Shown here piece after piece: positions 44,600 through 53,925 of a stretch of 64,000 nucleotides of DNA. The notes under the pieces are model-generated. The model was not told the origin of the DNA, did no database searches, and saw only the letters and a program-made list of their open reading frames with translations. The first letter of the stretch is position 1. Every line of letters starts with the position of its first letter. This DNA is from Actinomyces sp. zg-332 (lineage in GTDB: Bacteria > Actinomycetota > Actinomycetes > Actinomycetales > Actinomycetaceae): positions 1,426,001-1,490,000 of the forward strand of contig NZ_CP064951.1 in NCBI RefSeq assembly GCF_011751945.2, read 5' to 3'. The position numbers and the translations under genes are program-made.

Positions 44600-47266
44600 T
44601 TATTTTTTAGCTGTTGTTTTCTTAGATGTTTTCGCCGTTTTCGTTGTCTTGGCTGTTTTTGCTGTCTTAGTCGACTTAGCTTTAGTTGCCCTAGTTGCTT
44701 TTTTCTTCACTGTCCCTTTAGCTCTTTTATCAGCTAACAACTCATAAGCGCGTTCTGGAGTTATACCTTCTATTGTTTCTGTCTTAGGCACAGTAACATT
44801 TGTAGTTCCATCGGTAATGTATGGGCCAAAACGACCATCTTTGATTTTAACAGGTTTTTCACTAGCAGGATCTGTTCCTAATTCTTTTAATACTGAGACA
44901 CTTGTTCTTCTCTTTGAAACCTTAGGTTGTTCTAGCAAAGTTAAAGCTTCCTCTAGAGTAAGAGTAAATATTTGCTCTTCAGTTTCTAGAGTACGAGTAT
45001 CAGATCCACATTTAATGTACGGACCAAAACGACCATTTTGAGCAGTAATTACTTCCTTATCAGAATCCCTTACCCCTATTTCTCTTGGTAGTTTTAGCAA
45101 ATTCACAGCTTGTTCTAAAGTAATAGTATCTAAAGTCATGCTCTTGAATAATGATGCTATGCGTGGTTTTTCTTTACTTTCTTCTGGCAATACTTCCGTA
45201 ACGTAAGCACCGAAACGACCATTTTTAGCTATAATTTCCAGATTAGTTTCTGGGTCAACACCTAATGTTTTGCCATCTTGCGCTGACATTTCAAATAGTT
45301 CTTTAGCTTTTTCTTCGGTAAGTTCATCTGGAGCAATATTTTCAGGTACAGATGCTCGTTTTTCTTCGTTGTTTACTTCTTGAATATATGGACCGAAACG
45401 ACCGACACGCAATTCTATATCACTACTTATTTTTACAGTATTTATTTCTCTAGCGTCAATGTCACCTAGATTTTCAACACTGGTATGTAAACCATGCTTA
45501 CTACCATCGCCATAATAGAAGTCTTTCAGCCATGATGTTCCAATTTGTTCACCTTGCGCGATTTTATCTAAATCATTTTCCATTTGTGCAGTGAAATCAT
45601 AATCGACCATTTCGGCAAGATTCTCTTCAAGAAGTTTAACTACTGAAAAAGCCAACCAGCTAGGAACTAAAGCCTGAGCTTTTTTGAAAACGTAACCTCT
45701 GTCTATGATTACGGAAATGATTGAAGCATATGTTGATGGACGACCAATTCCATGTTCTTCTAAAGTTTTAACTAGTGAAGCTTCTGTGTATCTTGGTGCT
45801 GGAGTTGTAGTGTGCGTTAATACGTTTACATCAAGTATCTCCAAGACATCATTGATATTTAATGCAGGCAACTCACTTAGATCATTGTCAGATCCATATC
45901 TTGCTGCATCTTTGCCTTCTTCATAAGCATTCAAGAAGCCTTTTTGGTGTATAACAGTACCTGAAACTGTAGATATACATTGTTTATCAGCAACATCAGT
46001 CGATAATACCAAGGTATTAGTAGTACCTTTTACATCTACCATTTGTGAAGCTATTGTTCGCTTCCAAATTAAATCATATAGGGCATACTGTTGTTTCTCT
46101 AGTACACCTTCTAGTTCTTGTGGAGTTCTGAAATATTCACCAGCTGGACGTATAGCCTCGTGAGCCTCTTGAGCTCCTTTAGTTTTTTTAGTATATACTC
46201 TTGGAGTTTTTGAAACGTTTTCAGATCCATACAACTCTTTTGCTTGTATTCTTGCAGCCTTAACAGCCTGCTCCGATAAAGCTGTTGAATCAGTACGCAT
46301 ATAGGTAATGTAACCATTTTCGTATAGCGACTGCGCTACTCGCATTGCTTCTCGTGAGTTCATATGCAGTTTACGTGAAGCTTCTTGTTGTAAAGTCGAT
46401 GTGGTAAATGGAGCAGCTGGGTGTCTAGTGTATGGTTTAGTCTCTATATCTTCGACTTTAGTAGGCTTATTTTTTAGCTGTTCAGCTAAATCTTCAGCTT
46501 GCTCTTGATTTAATACTAGAACATTATTTTTCTCAGCAGCACTAGTCAAAGTACCTTGATCGGTAAAATCACGACCTGTAGCTATCTTCTGTTCATTTAC
46601 TTTTACTAGTTTAGTTTTAAAACCAATGTTGTTATTTTCAAAACTTATCTCAATACCGGAATAATTCATTGGTTTGAAAACCATACGTTCACGTTCACGT
46701 TCAACAATTAAACGTGTTGCAACTGATTGCACACGGCCTGCTGACATTCCTGGTTTAATTTTTCGCCAAAGCAGAGGGGAAACTTCATACCCTACTAGAC
46801 GATCTAAAATTCTACGCGTTTCTTGAGCATCAACTAAGTTCTCATTAATTTGTCGAGTATTTTCTAAAGCATAAGCTATAGCTTCTTTTGTAATTTCGTG
46901 AAATACCATTCGGTAAACAGGAATTTTAGGTTTCAGCACTTCTAATAAGTGCCAAGCAATTGCTTCACCTTCACGGTCCTCATCAGTTGCCAGATATAGT
47001 TCTTTGGCTTCTTTCAAAGCTTTTTTAAGCTCTGCAACTTTCTTTTTCTTATCCGAATCTACAACATAATAGGGTTCAAAAGTTTCAATGTTAACAGCAA
47101 ATTTTCCGTATGGACCTTTTTTCATCTCATCAGGTAATGAAGATGGCTGTGGTAAGTCTCGTATATGTCCGATAGAAGCTTCGACTCTGTACTCTGCACC
47201 TAAGTATGACGATATTGTGCGAGCTTTAGCAGGAGACTCTACTATGACCAATTTTGTTTCGGACAA
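44600..47266 (-). CDS. topA: DNA topoisomerase I
   Basis: Relaxes negative supercoils. TOPRIM domain (LVIVESPAKARTI, ATDEDREGEAIAWH), active-site Tyr at about residue 322 (YITYMRTDST), and a C-terminal region with four TOPRIM_C repeats marked by GRFGPYI-like motifs in place of zinc fingers, ending in a Lys/Thr/Ala-rich tail of about 40 residues. This is the actinobacterial architecture. I choose the TTG at 47266, which has GGTGG five bases upstream; a TTG at 47302 lacks a ribosome site. First gene of topA-tmk-holB. Confidence 0.95.
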   Translation of the reverse strand: MSETKLVIVESPAKARTISSYLGAEYRVEASIGHIRDLPQPSSLPDEMKKGPYGKFAVNIETFEPYYVVDSDKKKKVAELKKALKEAKELYLATDEDREGEAIAWHLLEVLKPKIPVYRMVFHEITKEAIAYALENTRQINENLVDAQETRRILDRLVGYEVSPLLWRKIKPGMSAGRVQSVATRLIVERERERMVFKPMNYSGIEISFENNNIGFKTKLVKVNEQKIATGRDFTDQGTLTSAAEKNNVLVLNQEQAEDLAEQLKNKPTKVEDIETKPYTRHPAAPFTTSTLQQEASRKLHMNSREAMRVAQSLYENGYITYMRTDSTALSEQAVKAARIQAKELYGSENVSKTPRVYTKKTKGAQEAHEAIRPAGEYFRTPQELEGVLEKQQYALYDLIWKRTIASQMVDVKGTTNTLVLSTDVADKQCISTVSGTVIHQKGFLNAYEEGKDAARYGSDNDLSELPALNINDVLEILDVNVLTHTTTPAPRYTEASLVKTLEEHGIGRPSTYASIISVIIDRGYVFKKAQALVPSWLAFSVVKLLEENLAEMVDYDFTAQMENDLDKIAQGEQIGTSWLKDFYYGDGSKHGLHTSVENLGDIDAREINTVKISSDIELRVGRFGPYIQEVNNEEKRASVPENIAPDELTEEKAKELFEMSAQDGKTLGVDPETNLEIIAKNGRFGAYVTEVLPEESKEKPRIASLFKSMTLDTITLEQAVNLLKLPREIGVRDSDKEVITAQNGRFGPYIKCGSDTRTLETEEQIFTLTLEEALTLLEQPKVSKRRTSVSVLKELGTDPASEKPVKIKDGRFGPYITDGTTNVTVPKTETIEGITPERAYELLADKRAKGTVKKKATRATKAKSTKTAKTAKTTKTAKTSKKTTAKK

Positions 47267-47425
47267 TTCTACCACCCGTTTATGTTTCTCAATTTGTTCC
47301 AAGTTTATTGTATGTTATTTATGTTTTTGCGTGAAGTAAATACAACATACTTTGCTATAAACAATATTTATGCGTATATCTTTCTTTATAACACAAAATT
47401 AAAGTTATTGAAAAACTATTACTAT

Positions 47426-49093
47426 TTAAATAACTTCTAAAAATCCTTCTATTAGTGAAGTCTCTATGAAGTTTGCTATTTCTTCTATTATTCCATTAAG
47501 GATATTTTCTTTTTCTGTATCTGCATTGAATTGACTATCATCACTCTCATTATTATTTTGTGTAACTAATAGATACGCTATTGCTTCACATATTTGGCTT
47601 GCAGTTAATTCTCCGTCACAAGCTCCAATAAATGCAGCTTCCAAAGAAGTTAACTGTTTTTTCCTACCTAGACTTCCACCTTGCACCATGTATATCGAAT
47701 GTGGGTCACTTTGCCCTGGAATATAATATCTTTCTTCCGTAACATGAGATGGTCTTAGATATTTGTAATCAAATATGTCACGGCTTGAGTTTTTCCTTAT
47801 TTTGAATAAATTTTCTTTTGCTACCAGAGTTTTTAGAACTACTTCACCAGTAGGCTGATGTAAGTATTGGATTCCATTCTCTATTTTTTTCCAAACAGTT
47901 TCAGTGCCCTTAGATTTTTGTAATATGAAATACCCAAAAGATATATTCTCAATATTTCGATTTTTGAAATCTTCTAGCCACAAACAATACTTATTTTCGT
48001 ATTCTTCTTTCGAATTTTTCAAACTTTGAGCGTCATCCATCCATAATTTAACATATTCTTCAGGTGTTTGTTCTTGACGTTTAATAACCCATATATCTGT
48101 ATTATTAGGTATAGCTTTTAGTAGCTTATTTTCGTGTTTATCATCAAACTTAGGTAAATCATATCTTTCTTCCCAATTTCCCAAGAATGTAGCTATACCC
48201 TTTTCTTTTAGAAATGCTGACACATTACTGATAAAGTGCATTAATAAGTCATCATTTTTCATTCCACCGTCACGGTAAGTGTACTTATTATTTTTACGCA
48301 CTTGCTCAGCAGTTATTACAAAAGGCGGATTAGAAACTATTAAATCAAATTTACAATCCAAGTTCTCAAGTGGTTCAAACAAAGACCCGCAAATTGTTGT
48401 AATTTCAACATCATTTAAAACAGCATTATAATTCGTATACATTAGTGCTTTTTCACTAATATCCGTAGCATAAGTTTCATAACCTAGCTTAGCCAGTATC
48501 AATGCTTGTATACCGCTTCCACATCCGATGTCTACTGCTGTGGGGTTATCTATATTTTCGTCAAAATACTGCCTAAAAGCGTTATCTTTGATAATCATTT
48601 TCGCCAAACTTTTACTAGCTCCACCTATACTCATAACATATTCGTTATCAATATTGCTATTAGTAGATATGCGTTTTAAATCTGATATTACATAAATTGG
48701 AACTGTATCTTTGTTATTTTCAAGATTGTAACAACTAATATTTATTTTTGGAGAAAAGTAAACACTGTCTTGTAAATTACCATCTAAATCTAGATTCTTA
48801 TCTGAAACATCAAAATACTCTATAAAGTTATGTTCAAGTAAAGCAACAAAAATAGTTTCACCTAATAAATTCTGTAACTCACTAGCAGTAGTTTCTTTAC
48901 CGAGTAAGAAAAACTTATAAAAGATATTTTCGGAAGAAGAATTTTCAGACAATTTCATTAGAGCTGGAATACGATTCTCTAGAACATACTGATTGTAAGC
49001 ATTCATACCCACAATACTTTTAAAGTGAAAGTCGCTTATTTCCAGTTCTCTTAATCTATTACCTAATTGCCTAAACAATTCAAGATTTTCCAT
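47426..49093 (-). CDS. Class I SAM-dependent methyltransferase (DUF7059-like N-terminus)
   Basis: 555 residues in three parts: an N-terminal winged-helix-like region (1-150), a methyltransferase core with SAM loop DIGCGSGIQALILA and catalytic VSNPPFVIT near residue 255, and a C-terminal domain (370-555) with Ser/Asn-rich segments. The NPPF motif indicates N-methylation of an amide or base, as in HemK/RsmC-like enzymes. Its neighbour is topA, as in several actinobacteria. Target unknown. Confidence 0.82.
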   Translation of the reverse strand: MENLELFRQLGNRLRELEISDFHFKSIVGMNAYNQYVLENRIPALMKLSENSSSENIFYKFFLLGKETTASELQNLLGETIFVALLEHNFIEYFDVSDKNLDLDGNLQDSVYFSPKINISCYNLENNKDTVPIYVISDLKRISTNSNIDNEYVMSIGGASKSLAKMIIKDNAFRQYFDENIDNPTAVDIGCGSGIQALILAKLGYETYATDISEKALMYTNYNAVLNDVEITTICGSLFEPLENLDCKFDLIVSNPPFVITAEQVRKNNKYTYRDGGMKNDDLLMHFISNVSAFLKEKGIATFLGNWEERYDLPKFDDKHENKLLKAIPNNTDIWVIKRQEQTPEEYVKLWMDDAQSLKNSKEEYENKYCLWLEDFKNRNIENISFGYFILQKSKGTETVWKKIENGIQYLHQPTGEVVLKTLVAKENLFKIRKNSSRDIFDYKYLRPSHVTEERYYIPGQSDPHSIYMVQGGSLGRKKQLTSLEAAFIGACDGELTASQICEAIAYLLVTQNNNESDDSQFNADTEKENILNGIIEEIANFIETSLIEGFLEVI

Positions 49094-49192
49094 AACTACC
49101 CTTTACCTTACTTAACTCCAAATTTTCGTGTGTACTAACTTGTATTTTATTCTAACAATATGAGTTTAGACATAAAAAATTACTTTTAAAAA

Positions 49193-49201
49193 TGTGGATA
49201 A
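49193..49201 (-). promoter_or_regulatory. DnaA box (extended motif, minus strand)
   Basis: TTATCCACA on the minus strand in the context AAGTTATCCACATTTTTAAA, about 100 bp upstream of the methyltransferase gene and in its orientation. Confidence 0.6.
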
Positions 49202-49252
49202 CTTAGAACAAAATGAAAAACCCTTAGAAATACAACAAATATCTACACTTAG

Positions 49253-49261
49253 TTATACACA
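49253..49261 (+). promoter_or_regulatory. DnaA box variant
   Basis: TTATACACA, matching the TTATNCACA consensus, 60 bp from the box at 49193 on the opposite strand and 17 bp from the parS-like site. Confidence 0.5.
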
Positions 49262-49277
49262 AGTTTAAAAACCCAGT

Positions 49278-49291
49278 GTTTCACATGAAAC
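49278..49291. other. parS-like site (one mismatch)
   Basis: GTTTCACATGAAAC differs from the parS consensus GTTTCACGTGAAAC at one central base. Intergenic, like the perfect copy at 20236. Probably bound by ParB, perhaps more weakly. Confidence 0.72.
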
Positions 49292-49325
49292 ATAGCAATA
49301 AAGCAAGGTAGTATTATCCGAAATT

Positions 49326-49592
49326 TTAGCTCTTAATAGACTTAGATAATGCTATTATCACAACGCCTAATAGGATAGAAATTGAGACGAATTGTAAGCT
49401 AAACAAACCCATTAATTGTTCAGATAAGAAAGAGATGACCAAAGCTAAAGGCTTTGAAGAACCCGTCTGAAATTCTGCCCAAGATATAATATATGGACTT
49501 GCTATTTGAAAAGCAAAATGTAATAAATAAGCGATAACACCAAATATAACTACTCTTTTGCCAACTTTTTCTACAACATCTTTATCAAACAT
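49326..49592 (-). CDS. Small two-segment membrane protein
   Basis: 88 residues with two hydrophobic segments (about 13-35 and 60-82) and a short charged N-terminus (FDKDVVEKVGKR). Start at ATG 49592 because GGAGG lies four bases before it; an upstream in-frame ATG at 49610 lacks a ribosome site. Not recognised; monocistronic between nrdG and the parS/DnaA-box region. Confidence 0.72.
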   Translation of the reverse strand: MFDKDVVEKVGKRVVIFGVIAYLLHFAFQIASPYIISWAEFQTGSSKPLALVISFLSEQLMGLFSLQFVSISILLGVVIIALSKSIKS

Positions 49593-49757
49593 ATTTCCTC
49601 CTTGAAACATATTTTCACAATAACTTTAATTATAGAACACTTCCTAAAATAACCTCACACAAAAATGTTATTTTCCAAAAACTTAACTACTTACAATTTA
49701 AAACTAAATAAACACATATTCATTAAACATAAGTTAAGTTTCAGCCAGCTTTCCCAA

Positions 49758-50639
49758 CTAACTCGCACGTAAATGAAAAACGTCAAACGGCAAACTCTCA
49801 ACTTGCTTACCTATCTCTAAAAACTCTTCATCCCAACCAACAGCACTTGCCACAAAATCTTCAGGAGCCCCTTCTTGACGGGCTTGTTGTAAAGCAAAGT
49901 TTCTAACACCCATCTCTGAACATTTTTTAGCTATATCAAAAGCTGTAGAACTAGTAATAGAATTAGGAAAAACTGTCAGCCTAACTTCGTAATCAACATT
50001 AGAATCTAACACAATTTTCAAACTCTCATAAGCTTTCAAACCAGCATTAGCTCTACCTACTACCTCAGAATAATCCTGAGGCAAAGCTTTTACATCTATC
50101 CCTACCCAATCAACATATTCAACCAGTTTTGCTAATTTTTTAGGATAAGCTCCAGCCGTATGCAGCCCCACACTAAAGCCCATATTTTTTACTTCTTTTA
50201 TTGCGCAAAGCAAAGATTCTTGTCTAGTAGCCTCACCGCCAGAAAAAACTACCCCATCAAGCAAACCATTTCGTTTTTCCAGCAACTGTAATACATCACC
50301 AAAGGGAATTTGCCCCGGTTTTCTAGGGTCCAAAATATCAAAATTATGACAGTAAACACACCGCCAAGGGCAACCCTGTAAAAACAAGGTGCAACATATT
50401 TTCCCTGGCCAATCAACAGTAGACATAGGGACCATACCTGCTATAGATAAAGAATATGAGCTATCTATACCCGCAGTATCTTCTGATAAAACTTTTGAAG
50501 TTTCACCTAAACTTTTAAAAGAAAGAGAGTTTAACAAATCTTTATCACCTATATAATTGGTAGAATTTGCAGCATTCTCAACACCTACCACGCTCTCTTT
50601 TCTAACAAATATATTACTACTTGATAAAAATTTCTTCAT
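49758..50639 (-). CDS. nrdG: Anaerobic ribonucleotide reductase activating protein NrdG (radical SAM)
   Basis: Installs the glycyl radical in NrdD using S-adenosylmethionine and a 4Fe-4S cluster. The cluster motif is CPWRCVYCH (CxxxCxxC), followed by GVVFSGGEATRQ and DWVGIDVKALP. At 293 residues it is longer than usual: about 65 Ser/Asn-rich residues precede the core, and the listed ATG has no ribosome site. A start at an internal Met just before the core (SIAGMVPMSTVDWPGK) would give a normal length of about 225. Follows nrdD, separated by a hairpin. Confidence 0.88.
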   Translation of the reverse strand: MKKFLSSSNIFVRKESVVGVENAANSTNYIGDKDLLNSLSFKSLGETSKVLSEDTAGIDSSYSLSIAGMVPMSTVDWPGKICCTLFLQGCPWRCVYCHNFDILDPRKPGQIPFGDVLQLLEKRNGLLDGVVFSGGEATRQESLLCAIKEVKNMGFSVGLHTAGAYPKKLAKLVEYVDWVGIDVKALPQDYSEVVGRANAGLKAYESLKIVLDSNVDYEVRLTVFPNSITSSTAFDIAKKCSEMGVRNFALQQARQEGAPEDFVASAVGWDEEFLEIGKQVESLPFDVFHLRAS

Positions 50640-50721
50640 AATGACAATATTCTTATTCGAACAGTAAAAAATGAGTTTAAACTTTAGACAAACTGAAATA
50701 ATCTATTATTTACACCTACGT

Positions 50722-50757
50722 AAAAACAAAGAATTGGGGCCAAACACTGACCCCAAT
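50722..50757 (-). terminator. Hairpin between nrdD and nrdG
   Basis: On the minus strand ATTGGGGTC pairs with GGCCCCAAT (small mismatch) and is followed by TCTTTGTTTTT, a terminator-like arrangement a few bases after the nrdD stop. It probably lowers nrdG expression relative to nrdD. Confidence 0.7.
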
Positions 50758-50762
50758 CGACA

Positions 50763-52598
50763 TTAACTAACCAAAGCTTCACGAGCCTTTTCTTCAACAA
50801 ACATTTGTCTTTCGGCGTATTCACCCTTCTTACCAATATTGAATGAAGATACTGGTCTGAAGTAACCCATAACACGCGTCCAAACTTCGCACTCCCTAAC
50901 GTTATTAGGATCATTTGCCGCACATTTAGCACAAGTCTTATGTTCACCAGCCAAATATCCATGAACAGGACACACTGAAAACGTTGGAGTAATAGTGATA
51001 TATGGTATACGGAAATTAGTCAAAGCTCTTTTCACAATTTCCTTACAAACCGCACTTTCACTGATTCTTTCACCCATATACAAATGCAAAACTGTGCCAC
51101 CTGTGTATTTCGTCTGTAGTTCCTCTTGTCTACTTAAAGCCTCAAATGGATCTTGAGTAAAAGCAACTGGCAGTTGTGAGGAGTTCGTATAGTATGGTTG
51201 ATCGGATGTTCCTGCTTGAATAATGTTAGGGAACCTCTTCTTGTCTTCCTTAGCAAAACGGTAAGTAGTACCTTCAGCTGGGGTTGCTTCTAAATTATAC
51301 AAGTGCCCCGTTTCTTCTTGGAAATCAACCATTTTTTCACGTATATGATCTAGAATACGTACACACATTTTATGACCATATTCATCTGTAATATCATATT
51401 CACCCAAAGTAAAGTTACGTACCATTTCATTCATGCCGTTAACACCAATAGTGGAAAAATGGTTATCTAATGTACCTAAATAACGTTGTGTAAATGGGAA
51501 TAGACCACTATCAATGTGTTCTTGAATTACAACACGCTTCTTTTCTAAGGTACTTTTTGCTAATTCCAATAAATAGTCAAGTTTTTCAATTAAAGCTTTT
51601 TCGTCATGTGCGTGAATATATCCGAGTCTTGCCATATTTACAGTTACGACACCAACCGATCCTGTTTGTTCAGCTGACCCAAATAGTCCATTGCCACGTT
51701 TTAACAATTCACGTAAATCTAGTTGCAGACGACAACACATTGAACGGATCATGCCTGGTTCTAACTCTGAGTTAATGAAATTTTGGAAATATGGAAGTCC
51801 GTATTTTGCCGTCATCTCAAAGAGCAAATCAGTATTTTCATGTTCCCAGTTAAAGTCTTTAGTAATGTTGTATGTAGGGATTGGGAATGTAAAAACTCTA
51901 CCCTCAGCGTCTCCCTGTGTCATTACTTCCATGTAAGCCCTATTAATCATATCCATTTCTTCTTGGAGATCACCATAGGTAAAGTCACACATCTTACCGC
52001 CAATAAACGGCTTTTCATCTTTCAAATCCTCAGGGCATACCCAGTCGAAAGTCAAGTTAGTGAATGGTGTTTGAGTTCCCCATCTGCTTGGAACGTTCAA
52101 ATTGTAAATCAACTCTTGTATTGCTTGTAAAACTTCTTTATATCCAAGATTATCTAGCCTAATATATGGTGCCATATATGTGTCAAACGAAGAAAATGCT
52201 TGCGCACCAGCCCATTCATTTTGCAAAGTACCTAAGAAATTGACAATTTGTCCAACTGCAGATGATAAGTGCTTTGGAGGATTAGCCGCAATCGCTCCAG
52301 AAACTCCATTAAATCCTTGTTGTAACAAAGTTTTTAGCGACCAGCCAGCACAGTAACCTGCAAACATATCCAAGTCATGTATATGGTAATCAGCGTTTCT
52401 GTGAGCCATTCCTTCTTCAGGTGTATAAATATGAGACAACCAGTAATTTGCTATCATTTTTCCAGAAGTATTTAGCATTAATCCACCAAGTGAGTATCCT
52501 TGGTTAGCGTTAGCGTTGACTCTCCAGTCGCTTCTATCTAAATATTCTTCAATTGCCTCTATCGGATTTACAAAAGGTTTGTTGCCATCGGTGTTCAT
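50763..52598 (-). CDS. nrdD: Anaerobic ribonucleoside-triphosphate reductase NrdD without ATP-cone
   Basis: Class III reductase making dNTPs without oxygen. The radical Gly is about residue 577 in TRVMGYFRPVS; the thiyl Cys is about 288 in RSMCCRL, another conserved Cys about 80 (AGYCAGWSL); HIHDLD lies nearby. A zinc site near the end is CPVH plus CAKC. 612 residues is shorter than E. coli NrdD (712): the N-terminal ATP-cone is absent, as in phage T4 NrdD. Start at ATG 52598 with GGGGA upstream; a TTG at 52604 is less likely. Two NrdR boxes stand upstream. Confidence 0.95.
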   Translation of the reverse strand: MNTDGNKPFVNPIEAIEEYLDRSDWRVNANANQGYSLGGLMLNTSGKMIANYWLSHIYTPEEGMAHRNADYHIHDLDMFAGYCAGWSLKTLLQQGFNGVSGAIAANPPKHLSSAVGQIVNFLGTLQNEWAGAQAFSSFDTYMAPYIRLDNLGYKEVLQAIQELIYNLNVPSRWGTQTPFTNLTFDWVCPEDLKDEKPFIGGKMCDFTYGDLQEEMDMINRAYMEVMTQGDAEGRVFTFPIPTYNITKDFNWEHENTDLLFEMTAKYGLPYFQNFINSELEPGMIRSMCCRLQLDLRELLKRGNGLFGSAEQTGSVGVVTVNMARLGYIHAHDEKALIEKLDYLLELAKSTLEKKRVVIQEHIDSGLFPFTQRYLGTLDNHFSTIGVNGMNEMVRNFTLGEYDITDEYGHKMCVRILDHIREKMVDFQEETGHLYNLEATPAEGTTYRFAKEDKKRFPNIIQAGTSDQPYYTNSSQLPVAFTQDPFEALSRQEELQTKYTGGTVLHLYMGERISESAVCKEIVKRALTNFRIPYITITPTFSVCPVHGYLAGEHKTCAKCAANDPNNVRECEVWTRVMGYFRPVSSFNIGKKGEYAERQMFVEEKAREALVS

Positions 52599-52632
52599 TT
52601 TCAATTTTCCCCATATAAATTTTTATTTTCAC

Positions 52633-52644
52633 TTAGTGCACTAA
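52633..52644. promoter_or_regulatory. 12-bp palindrome in the nrdD leader
   Basis: TTAGTGCACTAA, perfect palindrome about 35 bp before the nrdD start. Possible operator of an unidentified regulator. Confidence 0.3.
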
Positions 52645-52676
52645 TCAAATACTTTATACCTTTTTAAAGTTTTTTC

Positions 52677-52691
52677 AACTATATATTGGGG
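52677..52691 (-). promoter_or_regulatory. NrdR box (start-proximal)
   Basis: Core CTATATATTG (plus strand) matches the NrdR box core CWATATATWG exactly. It lies 31 bp from the second box at 52709, about three helical turns, the spacing seen at NrdR-controlled promoters. Confidence 0.75.
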
Positions 52692-52708
52692 TTATTTTTA
52701 AAAGAAGT

Positions 52709-52723
52709 ACCATATATTGGGGG
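52709..52723 (-). promoter_or_regulatory. NrdR box (start-distal)
   Basis: Core CCATATATTG matches the NrdR core with one mismatch and shares the flank TTGGGG with the other copy. The remaining 237 bp up to 52960 show no gene. Confidence 0.7.
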
Positions 52724-52960
52724 AGTTCTGTTTTGCAACTCTAAAACCCTTATGTTTTCAATGTTTAAGTTTTAAGAAACTTTTTTGTGACATTTTTCAT
52801 TCTTGCGTGTCAAAATAAACTAAAACCAGGTATTTTAAAAGAAACAAAATATTCCATAAAATTAGTAAAACAAAAATTACTTAAATAATAAACATTTAAA
52901 AGTAAACAATACAACTCAAATATTTTCTTATACAAATAACGACAAAATCTAAAAAAATAA

Positions 52961-53839
52961 TTACTTCAAAACAACACTTTTCAAAAGTAAATTCGTATTA
53001 AATATAGACACCCCAAGTACTACAAATAATTTGACTAAAACAGACAATACTGTAAAGGAAGAAGTTGAAACTAGCTTCATAAAACGTAGGGGATCATCAG
53101 CAAGATTATACAAACTGGAGTAAAACATAAAGTACAAAATAGCTAAAACAAATACGCTTAATCCTAAAAGAATCCAAGTAAATGTCCATTGCGTTCGTAA
53201 GGAAACAAAATTAGTTTTCTCATTGAAATCAGACAGAAATACATATTGATTCTTAGAAAAAAGTTGTCGCACAAATACAACAAACATAAATATTGAAGTT
53301 GTCAGCAAAATAGATCCCACAACATCAGATAGTCTATGCCACTGCGCCACACAAACAGCCATGCCAAAAAACACCATGAATACAACAGCGAAAATCTTAA
53401 AAAGTTTCTTGAAAGCTACGGGAACTATAAGCATAAATCCTAGCATCACCGAGGTTACAAGAGTCATATGTCCTGAGGGATACGAGTTTTTGAAGACATA
53501 CAAAACAGCATAATCTGGACGTTGCAAAATATAGTGTTTAAATATTTGAGTAGCCACGTTTGAGAAAATAATTGCAGTTACAATATAAGCAACATCTACA
53601 TATTTTTTCTTTGCAACACCAACGATAACTATAAGAATTATTGTGACTATTACAACAAACTCAGTAGTTTCAGTAAGTAAAAAGTACGAGAAATTTTTGA
53701 TGTAATTAGAATAGTCAACTTTGGTATATAAAATTCCTAAGTCAATAACTTGCCCAGGTTTTGTCAAAACTGCTAACCAATATATGAACAAAAAGCACAA
53801 AAACAACGATATCGACATTAATAAATTTTTTATACGCAT
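52961..53839 (-). CDS. PAP2-family membrane phosphatase
   Basis: About 292 residues with roughly eight membrane segments. The three PAP2 motifs are present: KHYILQRPDY (KxxxxxxRP), SYPSGHMTL (PSGH) and AQWHRLSDVVGS (catalytic His, with Gln in place of the usual Ser of SRxxxxxHxxxD). Likely dephosphorylates a lipid phosphate or pyrophosphate such as undecaprenyl-PP or phosphatidic acid outside the cell. Start at ATG 53839, with GGGAAG just upstream; a start at 53893 is less likely because a DnaA box lies within that stretch. Divergent from the Tad operon. Confidence 0.87.
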   Translation of the reverse strand: MRIKNLLMSISLFLCFLFIYWLAVLTKPGQVIDLGILYTKVDYSNYIKNFSYFLLTETTEFVVIVTIILIVIVGVAKKKYVDVAYIVTAIIFSNVATQIFKHYILQRPDYAVLYVFKNSYPSGHMTLVTSVMLGFMLIVPVAFKKLFKIFAVVFMVFFGMAVCVAQWHRLSDVVGSILLTTSIFMFVVFVRQLFSKNQYVFLSDFNEKTNFVSLRTQWTFTWILLGLSVFVLAILYFMFYSSLYNLADDPLRFMKLVSTSSFTVLSVLVKLFVVLGVSIFNTNLLLKSVVLK

Positions 53840-53855
53840 ACACTTCCCATAAAAG

Positions 53856-53864
53856 TTATCCACA
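53856..53864 (+). promoter_or_regulatory. DnaA box (extended motif) between PAP2 and tad genes
   Basis: TTATCCACA within AAAGTTATCCACATTTTTAG, between the PAP2 start and the tadZ start, so it could affect both. Confidence 0.6.
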
Positions 53865-53925
53865 TTTTTAGAAAATAATAATTTTTTTCTCAAATAGTAG
53901 CAGAAAATATGTACATAAATTATAT

